A stretch of DNA of 64,000 nt from Oncomelania hupensis (Eukaryota > Mollusca > Gastropoda > Littorinimorpha > Pomatiopsidae), in the NCBI GenBank assembly GCA_036898135.1, contig JBAHVR010000235.1:21001-85000 (forward strand), written 5' to 3'. The position numbers and the translations under genes were made by a program. Each line of letters opens with the position of its first letter. Positions within the stretch are counted from its first letter, which is position 1. Of this stretch, positions 45,894 to 58,600 are shown in pieces. The notes under the pieces are model-generated. The model was not told where the DNA came from, did not search any database, and worked only from the letters and a program-made list of their open reading frames with translations.

Positions 45894-47040
45894 AAGATGA
45901 AGAAGATTGGACAAACAGACATTTTAAACAGGAAAACCCTTAGTAGCCTGCTATAGGCCGCTAATTGATTAGTTTAAATCCACCACCCCTCCAACCCCCA
46001 TCCTTCCTGGAGGACAAAGCTGGAATAAAACAACCAAACACATTCTTCAGATTTCACATAATACAGTTTTGTTTTCTGGGTGATCAACAAGATAAATCAG
46101 GATAACTAGCTGAATTACCGTCGGCATTCAAGAAAATATTATAATAGTTTTGTCCTTTATCCCCCCCCCCTCCCATCCCCTTCCCACTAACTCCCTCACC
46201 GCCGCCTATGCCCACGCGGGCACACATCAACGCACATTTACACACAGACAAAAAGAAAGACAGAATGGAGAGGGAGAGATAAAAAAGGAAAGAGAGGGAG
46301 AAAGAGAGAAAGCTACCCTTTCTATTAAATGTATATTGTGTTTAGTTTATTTAATAAGCGTAAGAAACAAGTATACCCAAATTATGAGGCAGTTTAGTAT
46401 TGTATGAAACTTCATTTTTTTTTTAAGTAACTGCGGGCTTTTTTTTCTATAGTTATAGTAAAAATGGTCATGACCTGTTATTATATATATGTGTTTGTTT
46501 TGTTTGTTGGAAGTTTTCGTTTCGTTAATTCTCATTCATACTCGAGAAAGTGTTGACGTGGAGGTCACGATTTCTTTTAACCTCTGGAAAAGTTTCAGTG
46601 AGATCATAAAATGATAACGTCTATAATGCGTCAACATTGCTCCACAATATTGTGTACTTAGGCCTACTAAAACCATCTCAGCCAATTGAAGGCAAGATTT
46701 TTCCATCATTTCTCAAGCCGCGTTAACTCATCACAGCCTTCTTAAAAACCCATTTCTTCAATGATTAAAAGCTCTACATTTAGCTACATTAAACATTAAA
46801 AAACGGTTAATTATAAGTTATATTTTAGTAAAACAATAACATATATTCTTTGTTTTTTGGGTTTTTTGTTATGATTTTTAGAAACTTACTCCATGATGTT
46901 AATAAGATTCCATTTGGAAACAGCTTAATTTAATTTCATTTGAGAAAACTTTATAAGAAATGTAACGTATTTTTATTTGGGATTTGTCAAGATACCTTTA
47001 TAAAAATGACGAATACAAAACACCAACAAAAATGACGAAT
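45894..47040. other. Interval without recognised features
   Basis: AT-rich with a C-run near 46163 and an A/G-rich stretch near 46245-46310. No gene or repeat boundary could be supported. Confidence 0.5.
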
Positions 47041-47042
47041 TT

Positions 47043-47057
47043 ACACACACACACACA

Positions 47058-47092
<35 letters not shown>

Positions 47093-47268
47093 TACACAGA
47101 ATTACATTACTTTCCCGAAACGCACATACGGTGTTGAATATTATATTTGTTCGTCCCTATTTTGTGGCGTCCCTAAATATAAAGCCCCCTAACCCTAACT
47201 TTAATGTTCTGACGTATAACAGACATGTTATGTGTTCATGATGTCGTAACACTGTGCAAGTGTTGTCA

Positions 47269-47312
<44 letters not shown>

Positions 47313-47402
47313 CTCTCTCTCTCACTCTCAATCACTACACTCACACACCCACACTTAAACACACATTCTCCTCTAATAATATATATATATAATATACATA
47401 TA

Positions 47403-47494
<92 letters not shown>

Positions 47495-47509
47495 TTCTGT
47501 CTGATTTAA

Positions 47510-47548
<39 letters not shown>

Positions 47549-47560
47549 GACACACACACA
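47043..47560. repeat. Microsatellite cluster AC, AT, CT
   Basis: (AC)n at 47043-47090 and 47268-47310, (AT)n at about 47380-47493, (CT)n and (CA)n at about 47510-47562. Confidence 0.95.
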
Positions 47561-47783
47561 CAAACAATATAATACACATATTCATTAATTCAGGGAGGGA
47601 GAAGAAAGAGAGAGACATAGACACAGAAAGACAGACAGACACAGAAAGAAAGACAGATACAGAACGACAGTGACAGATAGACAGACGGGGACAGCTATAG
47701 TTAACAACAGTAGGTACAGATGTAAGTAGCTACGTGTATTGTGACGTAGACTAATTTGCATACTACAAAGCAATATGCTCTTT

Positions 47784-47975
47784 AATATTCCACCTCAAAA
47801 CAACTTTGAATCTAGCTGTATACAGTAGTAATATTCCACCTCAAAACAACTTTGAATCCAGCTCTATACAATAGTCCTATCCCACTTCACAAACAACTTT
47901 GAAACTAAGCTCTATACAATAGTATTATTCCACCTCAAAAACAACTTTGAATCTAGCTTTATACAATAGTAATAC
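47784..47975. repeat. ~47-bp minisatellite, four copies
   Basis: Four diverged units containing TATTCCACCTCAAAACAACT and TTTGAATCTAGCT.TATACA in tandem. Confidence 0.93.
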
Positions 47976-49204
47976 CCCACGTCATTACACAGAAGGAGAG
48001 ACAGAAAGGTACATCCGATATAGGCCGACAAGAAAACCAAATTACAGAGCCCTTGAGTATGCAATATATACTGGAAATAAGACGTCTTTAGACTTTCTAA
48101 GCACATCACTATCAATGGTGCCTGATTAAAACCATCTTTCAGTTTACACTTGTCACCGTAAGCATTTTGTTCATTACTGTCTGCACAGTTCAATAAATTG
48201 CAATTGGACTGGTGCGAGTTTTCTGCTGCGTGCAATTGTGGTGTTCTTTTGTGTAATGGGAGTGATTTGAAGATGATTTCAGCAAGCATGCAACTCACAA
48301 TAATGGTTCTGTTATTGTCTACTCGTTTTGCATCTCATTCTCCTTCTCGTCATCATCATCATCATCATCGTTATCATCATGATCACCATCATCATCATCA
48401 TGATCACCATCATCATCATTATCAACATTATTAACATCAACTAAGCCCGGAGCTATCATACTCCCCTCCCTCTCCTACACCCTCCTCTCCCCAGCTCCCA
48501 CCTCCCTCTTTCCACCCTCTCTCTCTCACCCTCCCCTCAATCACGATATTCCTTACCGCAGAAAAGAGACACGGTGTAAACAAGGTGTAAAAGTGACTAA
48601 TGTCAGAAGTAATGGTCATTACAGAAGAATCCGGTAGCGTGACCTGCTGCAACATTTAGCGCTGTCAACGAGACGCTGTTAATTGACGGTCATGATCAGC
48701 TGTGATACTTGGAAATTCTATGACATCATTTAGTAAACAAGTAGGAACAATAGCTTTCATTACCTATTACTGCACACTAGTAAGCCTACATATAATGTAT
48801 GTCAGCTGCCAAGAGGTGACAATCTGGGTTGCTTATCTTCGAAAACAATGTAGAGCCGTCAGTGTTTATTTTGAGAATGTCGTGCACTGTGTCCTAAAAC
48901 AAACATACACTTATTATGCAACAGAGATAATGTCCTGAAAGAATGACCGAAATCTTCAATAAATTAAGAAGGCAAAGCAAAGTGGAAACCAACCACCGTC
49001 ACTGGAAACAGTCATGCGATACTGGTAGGAATTTTCCGCGGCTCGCTGGACGCAAGTTGACACAATAGGGTAGTTGTGGCTTTGGCACACGCTAGCAATG
49101 TTTTGTGTGGATGGGTCATCATGCTTGGACTTCAACCTTCAAATGACACAAAATGATTTAAACAAGCGCATGACCCACACCGGTACCAACATGTGTAGGC
49201 CTAA
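47976..49204. other. Interval with (ATC)n
   Basis: (ATC)n with interruptions at about 48346-48437. No gene recognised. Confidence 0.6.
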
Positions 49205-49325
49205 ATGTATGCTTGGATCTGTTTAGAACAGGAGAAGGTAAATCAGCAAAGAAGACGAGATATATAGGCACCGCCCTCATTTAACTGGCCTTGAGGAAAG
49301 ATAGGTCCTAGAGGCTTCCTTCTTC
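49205..49325 (+). mobile_element. SINE tail fragment
   Basis: TTGGATCTGTTTAGAACAGG and CACCGCCCTCATTTAACTGG match the fragment at 39788-39900 and the hybrid SINE body at 59414-59711. A (CT)n array follows at 49472-49514. Confidence 0.65.
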
Positions 49326-49473
49326 AACGACCGAATGGTTACGGAGACACTTTTTTGCTAGACTCGAACTCGATTCACCTATGTGGCACCCGAGAAATCT
49401 TACCCTACTTGATTTTATCCCCATCTTCTTACCTCCTCCTGCTTCTCCCATCCCTACCACCACGACCACAACC

Positions 49474-49514
<41 letters not shown>

Positions 49515-49518
<4 letters not shown>

Positions 49519-50206
49519 TCCTCTTCTCTTTCTTCGTCTCTCACACATCTACCACCCACACCTTCCCACCACCAGCTGAATATATGAATAATTTTACAAT
49601 TATAATAAACTCTGTCCATTCGCTAAGTACATTGAAGCCAAAAAGGTAATAACATTTACTATTAAGTACAAACACACAAACACACTGCACTGCTGGATAC
49701 CGTTTAATCACGGACCTTGATATACTGCACTCGTAGCTGACATTCTGCTCCAGCGATATTTTACGTGCTAACTCTTCAGCGCAGCAAGACGAAGGGGTAG
49801 AGTGAAAGCAAAGAACTAATGCCTTCAAAAATAATCAAACGTCACAAAAAGCGTCAAAGTACCTGCCGTAGTAACGCTATATGCATGGAGCCCGTAAAAG
49901 TTTGTTTTTTTTAATTGCCATTGGAACAATGACAGTTTTTAGCGTATCTTACGCATAATTAATGCAAGCAGTCAGCTGTTTTAAACCATCGCAGAAAATG
50001 ACAATGTCGCTTACCGGAAACGCGAAAGTCAAAACTAGAGGCAAAGAGTTGTGGGTCTTTAAAGGGGCTTTGAACTAAAACTTAGCAAAAATACAAAACA
50101 CAAATATAGCCACCGACGATGGGACCCTCTAACTTGGAGTTAATAATCCAGTTCTATACTTCCGTGGAGTGGTGTATTTTATTAGTACTAACTAACTGCT
50201 GACCCA
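49515..50206. other. Interval without recognised features
   Basis: Unique-looking DNA; no exon, promoter or repeat could be supported. Confidence 0.4.
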
Positions 50207-50336
50207 GTTGATGTTACTACATACACTGACTTCATTGACAGTTGATGTTACATGTATATGACTTCATTGACAGTTGATCTTGCATCCGCTGGCTTCACTT
50301 ATAGTTGATGTTACATACACTAACTTAATTGACAAT
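50207..50336. repeat. ~34-bp minisatellite, four units
   Basis: Diverged tandem units built on CAGTTGATGTTACAT and GACTTCATTGA. Confidence 0.85.
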
Positions 50337-50871
50337 GTCGCAACGAGCTAGTTTGTAGTCGTACACAAACATCATCATTATCATTACATTTGTCGTCATC
50401 GTGGCCGTCACCATATTCATTGTCGTCAACATCAGGAACAGCAGCTACAATAACAATGCCACTCTCGCAATCATTATCATCAGGTAAAAGATCATCATAA
50501 TAACGTCATCACCGTCGTGAGCAGCAGCAGCAACAACAACGCCGTTATCAATCATAAGCATCACCGTCAAGATAATAAGCGAGGGCTTTCAGATCGACTA
50601 TTTGGCTGCCGTTTTAATGACCAAGGTTCGAGTCGATCTGCAGGCGTGGTGGCTGCTGTGCTTTCTCGGACACAAGTAACATATTTGGGTGATCGTTAAC
50701 TAAAATCTGTCGTCAGTACTATCGTCTACAACAAATATATTTTTTATTACTGTTATTACTTTTTCTGACCCTACTACAAACACAGGACCCATCATCACCC
50801 CCACCAAAATCACCATCGCCGCCATCCCCACCACCAGTGCTACCAAAGAAAGTTTCTGTTAACTGAATTAT
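50337..50871. other. Triplet-rich interval
   Basis: CAT, CAG and CAA rich stretches (about 50360-50540, 50775-50845), with no coding evidence. Confidence 0.5.
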
Positions 50872-50883
50872 TCTTTGCTGTTA

Positions 50884-51492
50884 GTTAGTTAGTTATTCAT
50901 TGCTTACAGGGTCCAGCGGATTGTAAAGAGCCGAATCAGGACCACAAAATCAAGACCACAACTTGGCTGAAAGAGGGCTCACCCCTGATCCGTATAAAAG
51001 ATCTGCTGAAACAACCCCAGTGGTAACACTGAAGGCACTCCAACAGCAGGTCACTGTACAATACAGGCATCCCACGCTGCGTACGCTGAGACTATACTCT
51101 AATTTATCGAACTCCCGTTTACAAACACAAAATAAAATACAAACATCATTATTAAATATCAACAAAACACATACATATAAAATGCCCACATTGCTAAACA
51201 ATAATATCATAGGAAACCCTAGTGACCATTTGGCAGAAAGCGTCCAATATTCCCAAGCTGACACAACAGACCTCACACACAAATGAAGAGTTTTGTCCCG
51301 GAAGAGTTTTCAAGAAAAAAGGTAGGTTGACTGGTCTAGCGAAGAAGAAGATAGTATAGTAGATTGACAGAACAGAGTAAGAATGAAAAAGAACAGATGA
51401 GAAAGACAACGACAATAGGAATTTAAAGCGCTAAATTTCCAGAAAGTGGGAATACTATTTATACAGAAACCCCCGGCACCCCCACAGGGGGC
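50884..51492 (-). mobile_element. Family R retroposon, complete copy
   Basis: 609 bp, sense minus. 12-bp target duplication TCTTTGCTGTTA at 50872-50883 and 51493-51504. The 3' tail is (TAAC)n (left end); the 5' end has the CCCCCTGTGGGGG hairpin. A sense-strand frame of 110 codons (50950-51282) partly shared with other copies is likely fortuitous. Confidence 0.92.
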
Positions 51493-51504
51493 TCTTTGCT
51501 GTTA

Positions 51505-52226
51505 CAAACACAACAACAATGACTGTTATACGACAAGTTGTAACAAGTACGCTGAGACTGATGACTCAACAATAAATCAAAATGACATTTAAAAAAAAAA
51601 AGACGTTTGCTTCATTCAATCATTTCATAATAGATAATTATTTTTATTGATAAGTGTCACGTTTTCGCAAAACTGCAATATCGATTCCTCAACACTGCAT
51701 GCAAAAAATAAAAAGGAATGTATTAAATTAAGGGCATAAACATTTTTATAACAAAATGCGTGATCAAAGAGCTGACTGTTCTGTACGAATGTTCACTTGA
51801 ACGCCAAGAAATTAAGAAATGTGATCAATAAATCAAAGATCGTATCGTGACACTCAAAGTCTTTGATTCTATATCATTGTTTGCAACGCTGGTCATAGGT
51901 AATAGTTGGATCACTGCCAGCATAAATGTGTCTTAGTGCACAATCAAGATCAAAGTATAAGTCTAAAATTAAACAAGAACGCACATCGCATTGAGCATGA
52001 TATACTAACGTGGGTATTAGTGGTATATATTACCCCAATAATTAAAAAAGACGATTCCACAGGATACAGGCATTAGCACTGTTTTGCCACACTACTACCG
52101 TAGGGAAAAAAACCAAACAAGGACAGATTTTGCGAAAACGCGCATCCACTGAGTTTATGGCTTGTGAACCATAAAAGGTGAAGGACAGTTCGCCCGAGTG
52201 ACTGAATAGGCAGGCCTGTGAGACAG
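51505..52226. other. Interval without recognised features
   Basis: AT-rich, no supported feature. Confidence 0.4.
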
Positions 52227-52239
52227 TTCTATTCGGTCA

Positions 52240-52278
52240 ATACAATACAATACAATACAAGATTATTGCTTTAGGTCC
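52240..52278 (-). mobile_element. 39-bp extreme 5'-truncated family R insertion
   Basis: Only a (TATTG)n tail and the last ~18 nt of family R (GGACCTAAAGCAATAATC on the minus strand). Flanked by a perfect 13-bp duplication TTCTATTCGGTCA at 52227-52239 and 52279-52291. Confidence 0.9.
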
Positions 52279-52487
52279 TTCTATTCGGTCATTCTAGCTG
52301 TTAAATCTGATTCTTCTTCTGTCATGCAATTTGTGTAATAAAACGGGTACTCTTCTTCGTCGTCGTATATTTGATGTCACGATTGAAGTTCAGAATACAA
52401 CTATTTATTTAGTCAGATATGAGGCGTATTCCACGAGTCCTGTTATTTTCCAACACTGATGTGATAATATAATATGGAGGCACGGTG

Positions 52488-52905
52488 GCCTAATGATAGA
52501 GCTTTGGCTTGCGGATCTGAAGGTCCCGGGTTCGAGCCCAGGCCGGGGCATTGTGTTGTGTCCTTGGGAAAGACACTTTACTCCCGTTTCCTACTCCTTC
52601 GGATGAGAGTATAAACCGAGGTCTAGTCTGTGTCGCATACATTCCATCATAACGGACTTTAAAGATCCTGACGCTCATGTCCTAGACGGATGAGTGCCGG
52701 TGACAAGAACACACCCAGCATGCTCCTAAGTCCTTCTCCCCCATCCCTGGCTGCCCAGGATTGTGCTCAGTTGTCTGGAACGTTATTACGGTGCGCCCAA
52801 AGGCTGCAAGTTGGCGCCTCGGGCGGCTTGAGTTAGATCCTGTATCGGCCAGGCAGTGCTCGGCTTCGGGCTATATAAGAACGTATAAATGAATTGAATA
52901 AAGTG
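52488..52905 (+). mobile_element. tRNA-derived SINE with conserved central domain
   Basis: tRNA-like head: A-box-like TGGCCTAATGATAGAG and B box GGGTTCGAGCCC. It is followed by GTGTCCTTGGGAAAGACACT, similar to a central segment shared by several ancient animal SINE superfamilies (Deu/Nin/Meta type, not resolved here). About 418 bp, ending near AATGAATTGAATAA. An older headless copy is at 30470-30725. Confidence 0.8.
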
Positions 52906-53330
52906 TTAGTATCATCTGTATGACTACCCTGTACTTTTTTGAGCTGTTTCTTCGAATAAATGAATCTTGTAGTAAATATTATACTTAAATATGTACAGAC
53001 TTATATCTGTACTTGATTATACTGTGATCGTTTTTGTAACTAAATTTGTATTTCTTTAGTTCATTTGCTATATAATCTTTTAATTTAAAATTATATGTAA
53101 TCTGTAATTGGTATAGTAATAGTTCGTGTTTCAGTCTTGATATTTATAACTTTCATAATATTACTAGGAAGTAGTTGGGCGTGTTCCATTTTTATATTTT
53201 AATGTTGTGTAATACGTGAATTTGGAGGGGTGTGGATGTTGTGGTAAGAGAACAAGTGGTTGCAATAGTTCGTGTACTCAGGAAGGCTAGAGGTGTGATG
53301 TGCTGTGGCTAAATGGGTGGTCAAAGGCGT
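52906..53330. other. AT-rich interval
   Basis: No feature recognised. Confidence 0.4.
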
Positions 53331-54350
53331 GGGGATAATGAGAGGTGGATAGAGGGACGTGAGGTGAGAGAGAGGGGGAGGGAAGAGAGAGTGGGGAGTG
53401 GAGAGAGGGGAGGGGGGAGGGGAAGGAAGAGAGAAAGGGGAGGGGGTGCGGGGGGAGAGAATGGGTGGGAGGAGTGTGGATGAAGAAAGGGAGAGAGGGC
53501 AGGAGGATATGTGAAACCCCCTTATGGACAACGCAGATGAGGAAAATAAGGAAGAGCCGGGGTGCGTTGATGGGTGGGAGAGTTAGGATAGAGAGGAGAG
53601 AGTGAGAGAGAGAGAGAGAGAGTGAGAGAGAGAGAGAGAGAGAGATTTAGGAGATTAGAGGAGAGAGAGAGAGTGTAAGGGAGTTCGAACGACGTATGTC
53701 TATGCGAGTTATACTATGATGGAGAAAAGGGTGTGGAGGGGCGTGGAGGGATAATGGTAATGTGTGTGTGCGTGCGTGTGTGTGAGAGAGAGAGAGAGTG
53801 AGTGAGAGAGAGAGCGAGGTGGAGCGGAGACTGCATGTTTGGGTGTGCAAAAGGGGCTATCGACCTCGACAGGCCTCACACTTTTCACACAACAGTCACT
53901 AACAATAAGAAGATGAGGTATAAGTGAGGGATTTGTTGACAGAGTTGACTGATTCATGACTAACTGTGCGGATCATGGACTGTCATGTATATCTATGACT
54001 TACACATTTGAAAACAAACTGACCGATAGTTGGGGTGTTGGAACGTGGGAGTTAATTTATCAATTCCCCAAAGTAGAAGAAAGCTGAAAACAAATTCATC
54101 ACAGCATCTCTGTCTCTCTGCCTGCCTGTCTGTCTGTCTGTCTGTCTGCCTCTCGCTTTCTCTCTCATTCCCCCTACCTCTCTTGTATCGTACCTTTACC
54201 AGATACCTACCTAGTAAATCACATAACAAATGCCCTACATATGCTTTATTTTGCGACAAAATGGCTAAACAAGTACTAGAAAAAAAGTTATTACCCCCCC
54301 CCCCCCCACTCCTGTTCTCTCTCCCTACCCCTCTCTCTCTCTCATGTAGT
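53331..54350. repeat. Purine/pyrimidine-biased low-complexity region
   Basis: G/A-rich at 53340-53510 and 53585-53680, GT/GA at 53758-53820, (CTGT)n at about 54115-54150, C-run at about 54292-54308. ORFs rich in Ser, Leu and Pro here are by-products. Confidence 0.85.
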
Positions 54351-54779
54351 ATTTTTGAAAACTAATTTTTTGAAAATGATTTTGTTTATTTGTTATTGTT
54401 TCATGATGTTAATGTTATAACATTAATAGTTATTGTTATAATAAGCCCCAAGGGCAAGATGTACAAAAGCGCACACAGCAAAATAAAATTGTTATCTTCT
54501 CTTATCCTATCTCATCTCAACTCTCTCTCCTTTCCCACTCCATCTCATTCACCACTTCCCTCTCTCGTCTCGTACGGTTACCTCCTTACCTATAACTGTG
54601 GTAGGCCTACTTCTATCTGGGCAGATAACGAACAACGTCATGTTTATTTTTTGCGGCAAAGCAGTTGATACATCCTGTCAATTATAACACGGATTTGCAG
54701 AGGGCACCGACTTTGACTGCACAACGAGAAACGACTTGCACAATATGAGGGGTGGCGATTGTAAGGGGGAGTGGGGAGG

Positions 54780-55072
54780 TAAGGTAAAAGGTAAAGGTCG
54801 TCCCATAGCCTTGTGGCCGTAGAGGAGCGTGATGTTGGAGATTACACTTATCTTGGGCCAGCATAATGTGGGTGATGCCCATCTCTCTCCCTCGCTGCTT
54901 TACCTTCCCCACCCTTAAGAGAGTAGGTACTCAGTTACAGTTGAGTCAACTGGGGGCGTTGTTATTTGTCGCTTCACGTTTTGTGGTCACCCATCCAAGT
55001 GCTAACCGCACTGGACGGTGCTTAACTTGCGACACAGTAGCGAGTGCTCCAACCACTGCGCTATCCCAGTGG
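54780..55072 (-). mobile_element. Hybrid tRNA/5S-like SINE, copy 2
   Basis: Reverse-strand copy of the SINE at 59414-59711. On the minus strand TAGCGCAGTGGTTGGAGCAC is followed by CAAGTTAAGC and CACTTGGATGGGTGACC, then the body and a TTTACC-type 3' end. Confidence 0.88.
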
Positions 55073-55197
55073 GGAGGGTTTTAAGTAAAACACAGAAGGA
55101 ATGAACGAGTAAGAGGAAAGAGGAAGAAAAGGAATGAAAATAGAAGAATTAACAAACAAACAAAAACAAACGAGAATATATAGAAGAAGAAAAAATG

Positions 55198-55373
55198 ACA
55201 AGAAAGTAGTAGTAGTAATAGCAGTAGTAGTAGGAACAGCAACAGCAGTAGTAGAAGTAGTAGCAGCAGTAGTAATAGCAGCAGAAGCAGCAGCAGTAGC
55301 AGTAGTAGGAATAGAAGAACAACTATCTCATCCACCAACACAACCTACAACCAACCACCCAACCACCACCACC

Positions 55374-55405
<32 letters not shown>

Positions 55406-55435
55406 CAATAACAATAATAACAAGAACAACTAACA
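55198..55435. repeat. Compound triplet microsatellite
   Basis: TAG/CAG triplets to about 55312, then CAC/CAA/AAC triplets. ORFs in the region are repeat translations. Confidence 0.93.
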
Positions 55436-57341
55436 GAGATAAGAGGCGTGAGGTTCAAAAAGCAGGTTGACAGGATATAAAACTACACAGTGGCTGTTTT
55501 TATGACCTGTTTAAGTTAACTGAAAAGGGGGGTGGCGCACCCATACCATACAAATTCCAAACATGATCTCATGTGAATGTATAAATGGACAAGCTTTCTT
55601 TTCAGACCACACGTCCGATAAGCCAACAGCCAAACAACAACTACAGCCAGTTCAGTTCAGTCAAACAGTCAGTAGGCCTATTTCATGTAACGTCTAGTCG
55701 CACAACGGAGATTTCAGACACTAACGCAGACACTAAGGCATACACCTCCGCAATTGCTCACACTTACGCACGCATCTAACAGTAAATAATTAAATATAAC
55801 TAATAACAATTTTCCAATAGGCGATCTATCAAAACACTAACATTTTTTTCCTATTTGTGGATGATATCTACAGCCATTTACAGCATAATGATACTGTTAA
55901 GAATCCTAGGTTAAGTTGGGTGCGGATTAACTACCAGGGCAGTCGCGTGCCCCAATAAATCAGGGTTCAGTTCGACTTTGGATATGCAGGAGAGTGTTTG
56001 AGTCAGTATGCTGCAGTCTACTAACTCATTAAAAAGACTCCATTGTCGCCTGTGAGAAAATCGGAGAAAATAAACCTACCCATGCGTGTGCGGAACTGTG
56101 ACCTTCACCACAAGGTCAATTCCACATACATAATTATTGCTCGCTAGCTTCAAAATATTATAAGTGACCCTTTGTGGCGTTGCTAGCGATAGGTTCTAAA
56201 GAATTTTAACAGCTCTCCGGAATTGTCCATGACGCACAATCATTTATAACCTGACGCAAAATAATATATAATGACGTTCAAATTTCTTGGATGATTACGC
56301 ACTTTTCCAGTGAGTGACGTACAGATTGTGTTGTTTGGATCAAAAAACGGTGGATAAAATACAAATCACGTTGCTGACGAGGGAATCATTTTGCAATTTG
56401 TGTGCGGGAATGTGACTGTCATGAACGACCTGATCCTCTCTTTCGTAACACGACCCATTTCAGAAATAACATGACCCCTTCGTGAGTAACATGACCCCTT
56501 CAGGCGTATTACGATCTCTTTATGAGGTATTATGAGCTCTGAACGCAAGCATTTCAGTTAACCGAATGATGTCCTATTCTGATTGTCAGTGATTCCCCAG
56601 CAAGGATGACTTCATATAAGGACTGGCACATACCTCCAGCAGTTACTGATACTGGTGTGCATTTTACGACTGTGGTGACATGCTTAAGTCGATAAGAACA
56701 ACGCAGTTGCACATGTATGTTAGGTGCAGCAGGTTCCCTTTACAGATAAGGCATAGGCCAACTACATACGCATTTAGGCCTAAATGCAGGTATGATGCAA
56801 TAATGCAATCTCTGTCTATCTCTGTCTTTCACTCTCGCTGAACACACACTTAATAATTTATATGTTTGTTAGGTCAAATAGCCCCTCAAAATGAAATACT
56901 TTATTACTATATTATTCTTACTTTTAGTATTGATTGTCATATATTTAGACAGCTGGCCGATAAAAAGGCTGTCATAAATCCATCTACCCCCACAACCGCC
57001 TGCGCACGTACACACACAGAGAAACACGCACGCATGCACACGGACACACACACGGACACACACACACACACGCACACACACACACCCACATACACACACA
57101 TACACCTCCTGTACCCTTCCCTCCCCTTCACACACATGAGTAAGTACAACAAGTAGACGCATTACATTAACACTTTGTATTTTAGAATAACAAACCGAAA
57201 CATCAAAGTATCTACAGCAATATGAATTAAAGTGATGTTGATATTGAACACTAATCGTATAGCGCGGTTCTTCCATGCTATAGCAAGCCATCTCCTAATC
57301 ATGAACTCACATAGCTGTAATAAAAGCACTGTGATAGTACT
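55436..57341. other. Interval with short repeats
   Basis: Short diverged tandem words (GTAACATGACCCCTTC) at about 56445-56530 and (AC)n at 57008-57108. No gene recognised. Confidence 0.6.
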
Positions 57342-57351
57342 GAAGGACCTT

Positions 57352-57721
57352 CCTATCCTATCCTATCCTATCCTATCCCGTAACTCGGAGGCCGTAGGGG
57401 CACCACAGATGATCGTTTAACCAGCGTACTCCACCTTTCCCTGTCCTCAGCAACCCTGATTGTTTCGCTCAGTGTCAAACCAGTCCATTCTCGAATGTTG
57501 TCCTCCCACCTCTTCTTCGGTCTCCCTCTTCTTCTACCTCCTTGCTCTGTGCCTTGCAGGATGGTCTTTGCAAGACCTGATGATCTGGTGACGTGGCCAT
57601 ACCATCGGAGTTTCCGTTTTTTCACAACTGTGAGCAGGTCATCGTGTTGTCCAATGGCTTGCGTGATGGTCTGTCGGACTTCATCGTTGGTGATGTGCTG
57701 GGTATAGGAAATGCCCAGAAG
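57352..57721 (-). mobile_element. 5'-truncated LINE copy
   Basis: Encodes GISYTQHITNDEVRQ through the EWTGLTLSE tail without a break, ending in at least four GGATA repeats. 10-bp target duplication GAAGGACCTT at 57342-57351 and 57722-57731. Confidence 0.93.
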
Positions 57722-57960
57722 GAAGGACCTTATCTTAGCCTTAAAAGGCTTAAACATGAAATTATTTTGTTAAAGTACATTTATAAGACTGAAAAGAAAC
57801 AAGTAAACTATTAACTAATTATTTGATTAGATATTAAATAAATAAACATTAAGTTGTCAGTTAATAAATGTCTACAAATATCTGTCTGAATGCCATAATA
57901 AACATTAATACATTGCCCACACCTTGATTTAAACATTTTTTTTTTAATCGACTGACATCG

Positions 57961-58258
57961 AATCACACAAGCCATTGGACAACACGATGACCTGCTAACA
58001 GTGGTGAAGAAACGGAAACTCCGATGGTATGGCCACGTCACCAGATCATCAGGCCTTGCAAAGACTATTCTGCAAGGCACAGTGCAAGGAGGTAGAAGAA
58101 GAGGGAGACCGAAAAAGAGGTGTGAGGACAACATTCGAGAATGGACTGGTTTGACACTGAGCGAAGCCATCAGGGCTGCTGAGGACAGAGAAAGATGGAG
58201 TATGCTGGTTAAACGATCATCTGTGGTGCCCCTACGACCTTCGGGTTACGGGACAGGA
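57961..58258 (+). mobile_element. 5'-truncated LINE copy
   Basis: Plus-strand 3' end starting near AIGQHDDLLTVVKK and running through WYGHVTR and [10 protein letters not shown] to TTACGGGACAGG. Open reading frame; no clear target duplication seen. Confidence 0.9.
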
Positions 58259-58489
58259 CTTAGAATTTCATGTATGCAAGACACCCTAAATTTCTTTTCG
58301 TTGACACCTATATTGAGAAGCCTATTATAGGATTGCCATGGAAGTCTACTATAATCTAACTGCATGCAACAGCCTAAACCAGTATTTAAAGCAGCGTATG
58401 AATGTATTGATGTACAAAAGGATACCTGCCTAATTCTCCCTAAACCATTTTATTTGGTGGTTTTAAAGGAACATTTAAAAAGAGTTTAC

Positions 58490-58492
<3 letters not shown>

Positions 58493-58570
<78 letters not shown>

Positions 58571-58600
58571 GGAGAGAGAGAGAAAAGAGAGAGAGAACGC
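58493..58600. repeat. (GA)n microsatellite
   Basis: Long GA array with few AAAG interruptions. The next ~800 bp (to 59402) show no recognised feature. Confidence 0.97.

Noticed and set aside
50950..51282. Protein-coding gene in family R
   Set aside because: Sense-strand frames of about 60-110 codons recur in some copies, but they are broken or shortened in others and show no domain.
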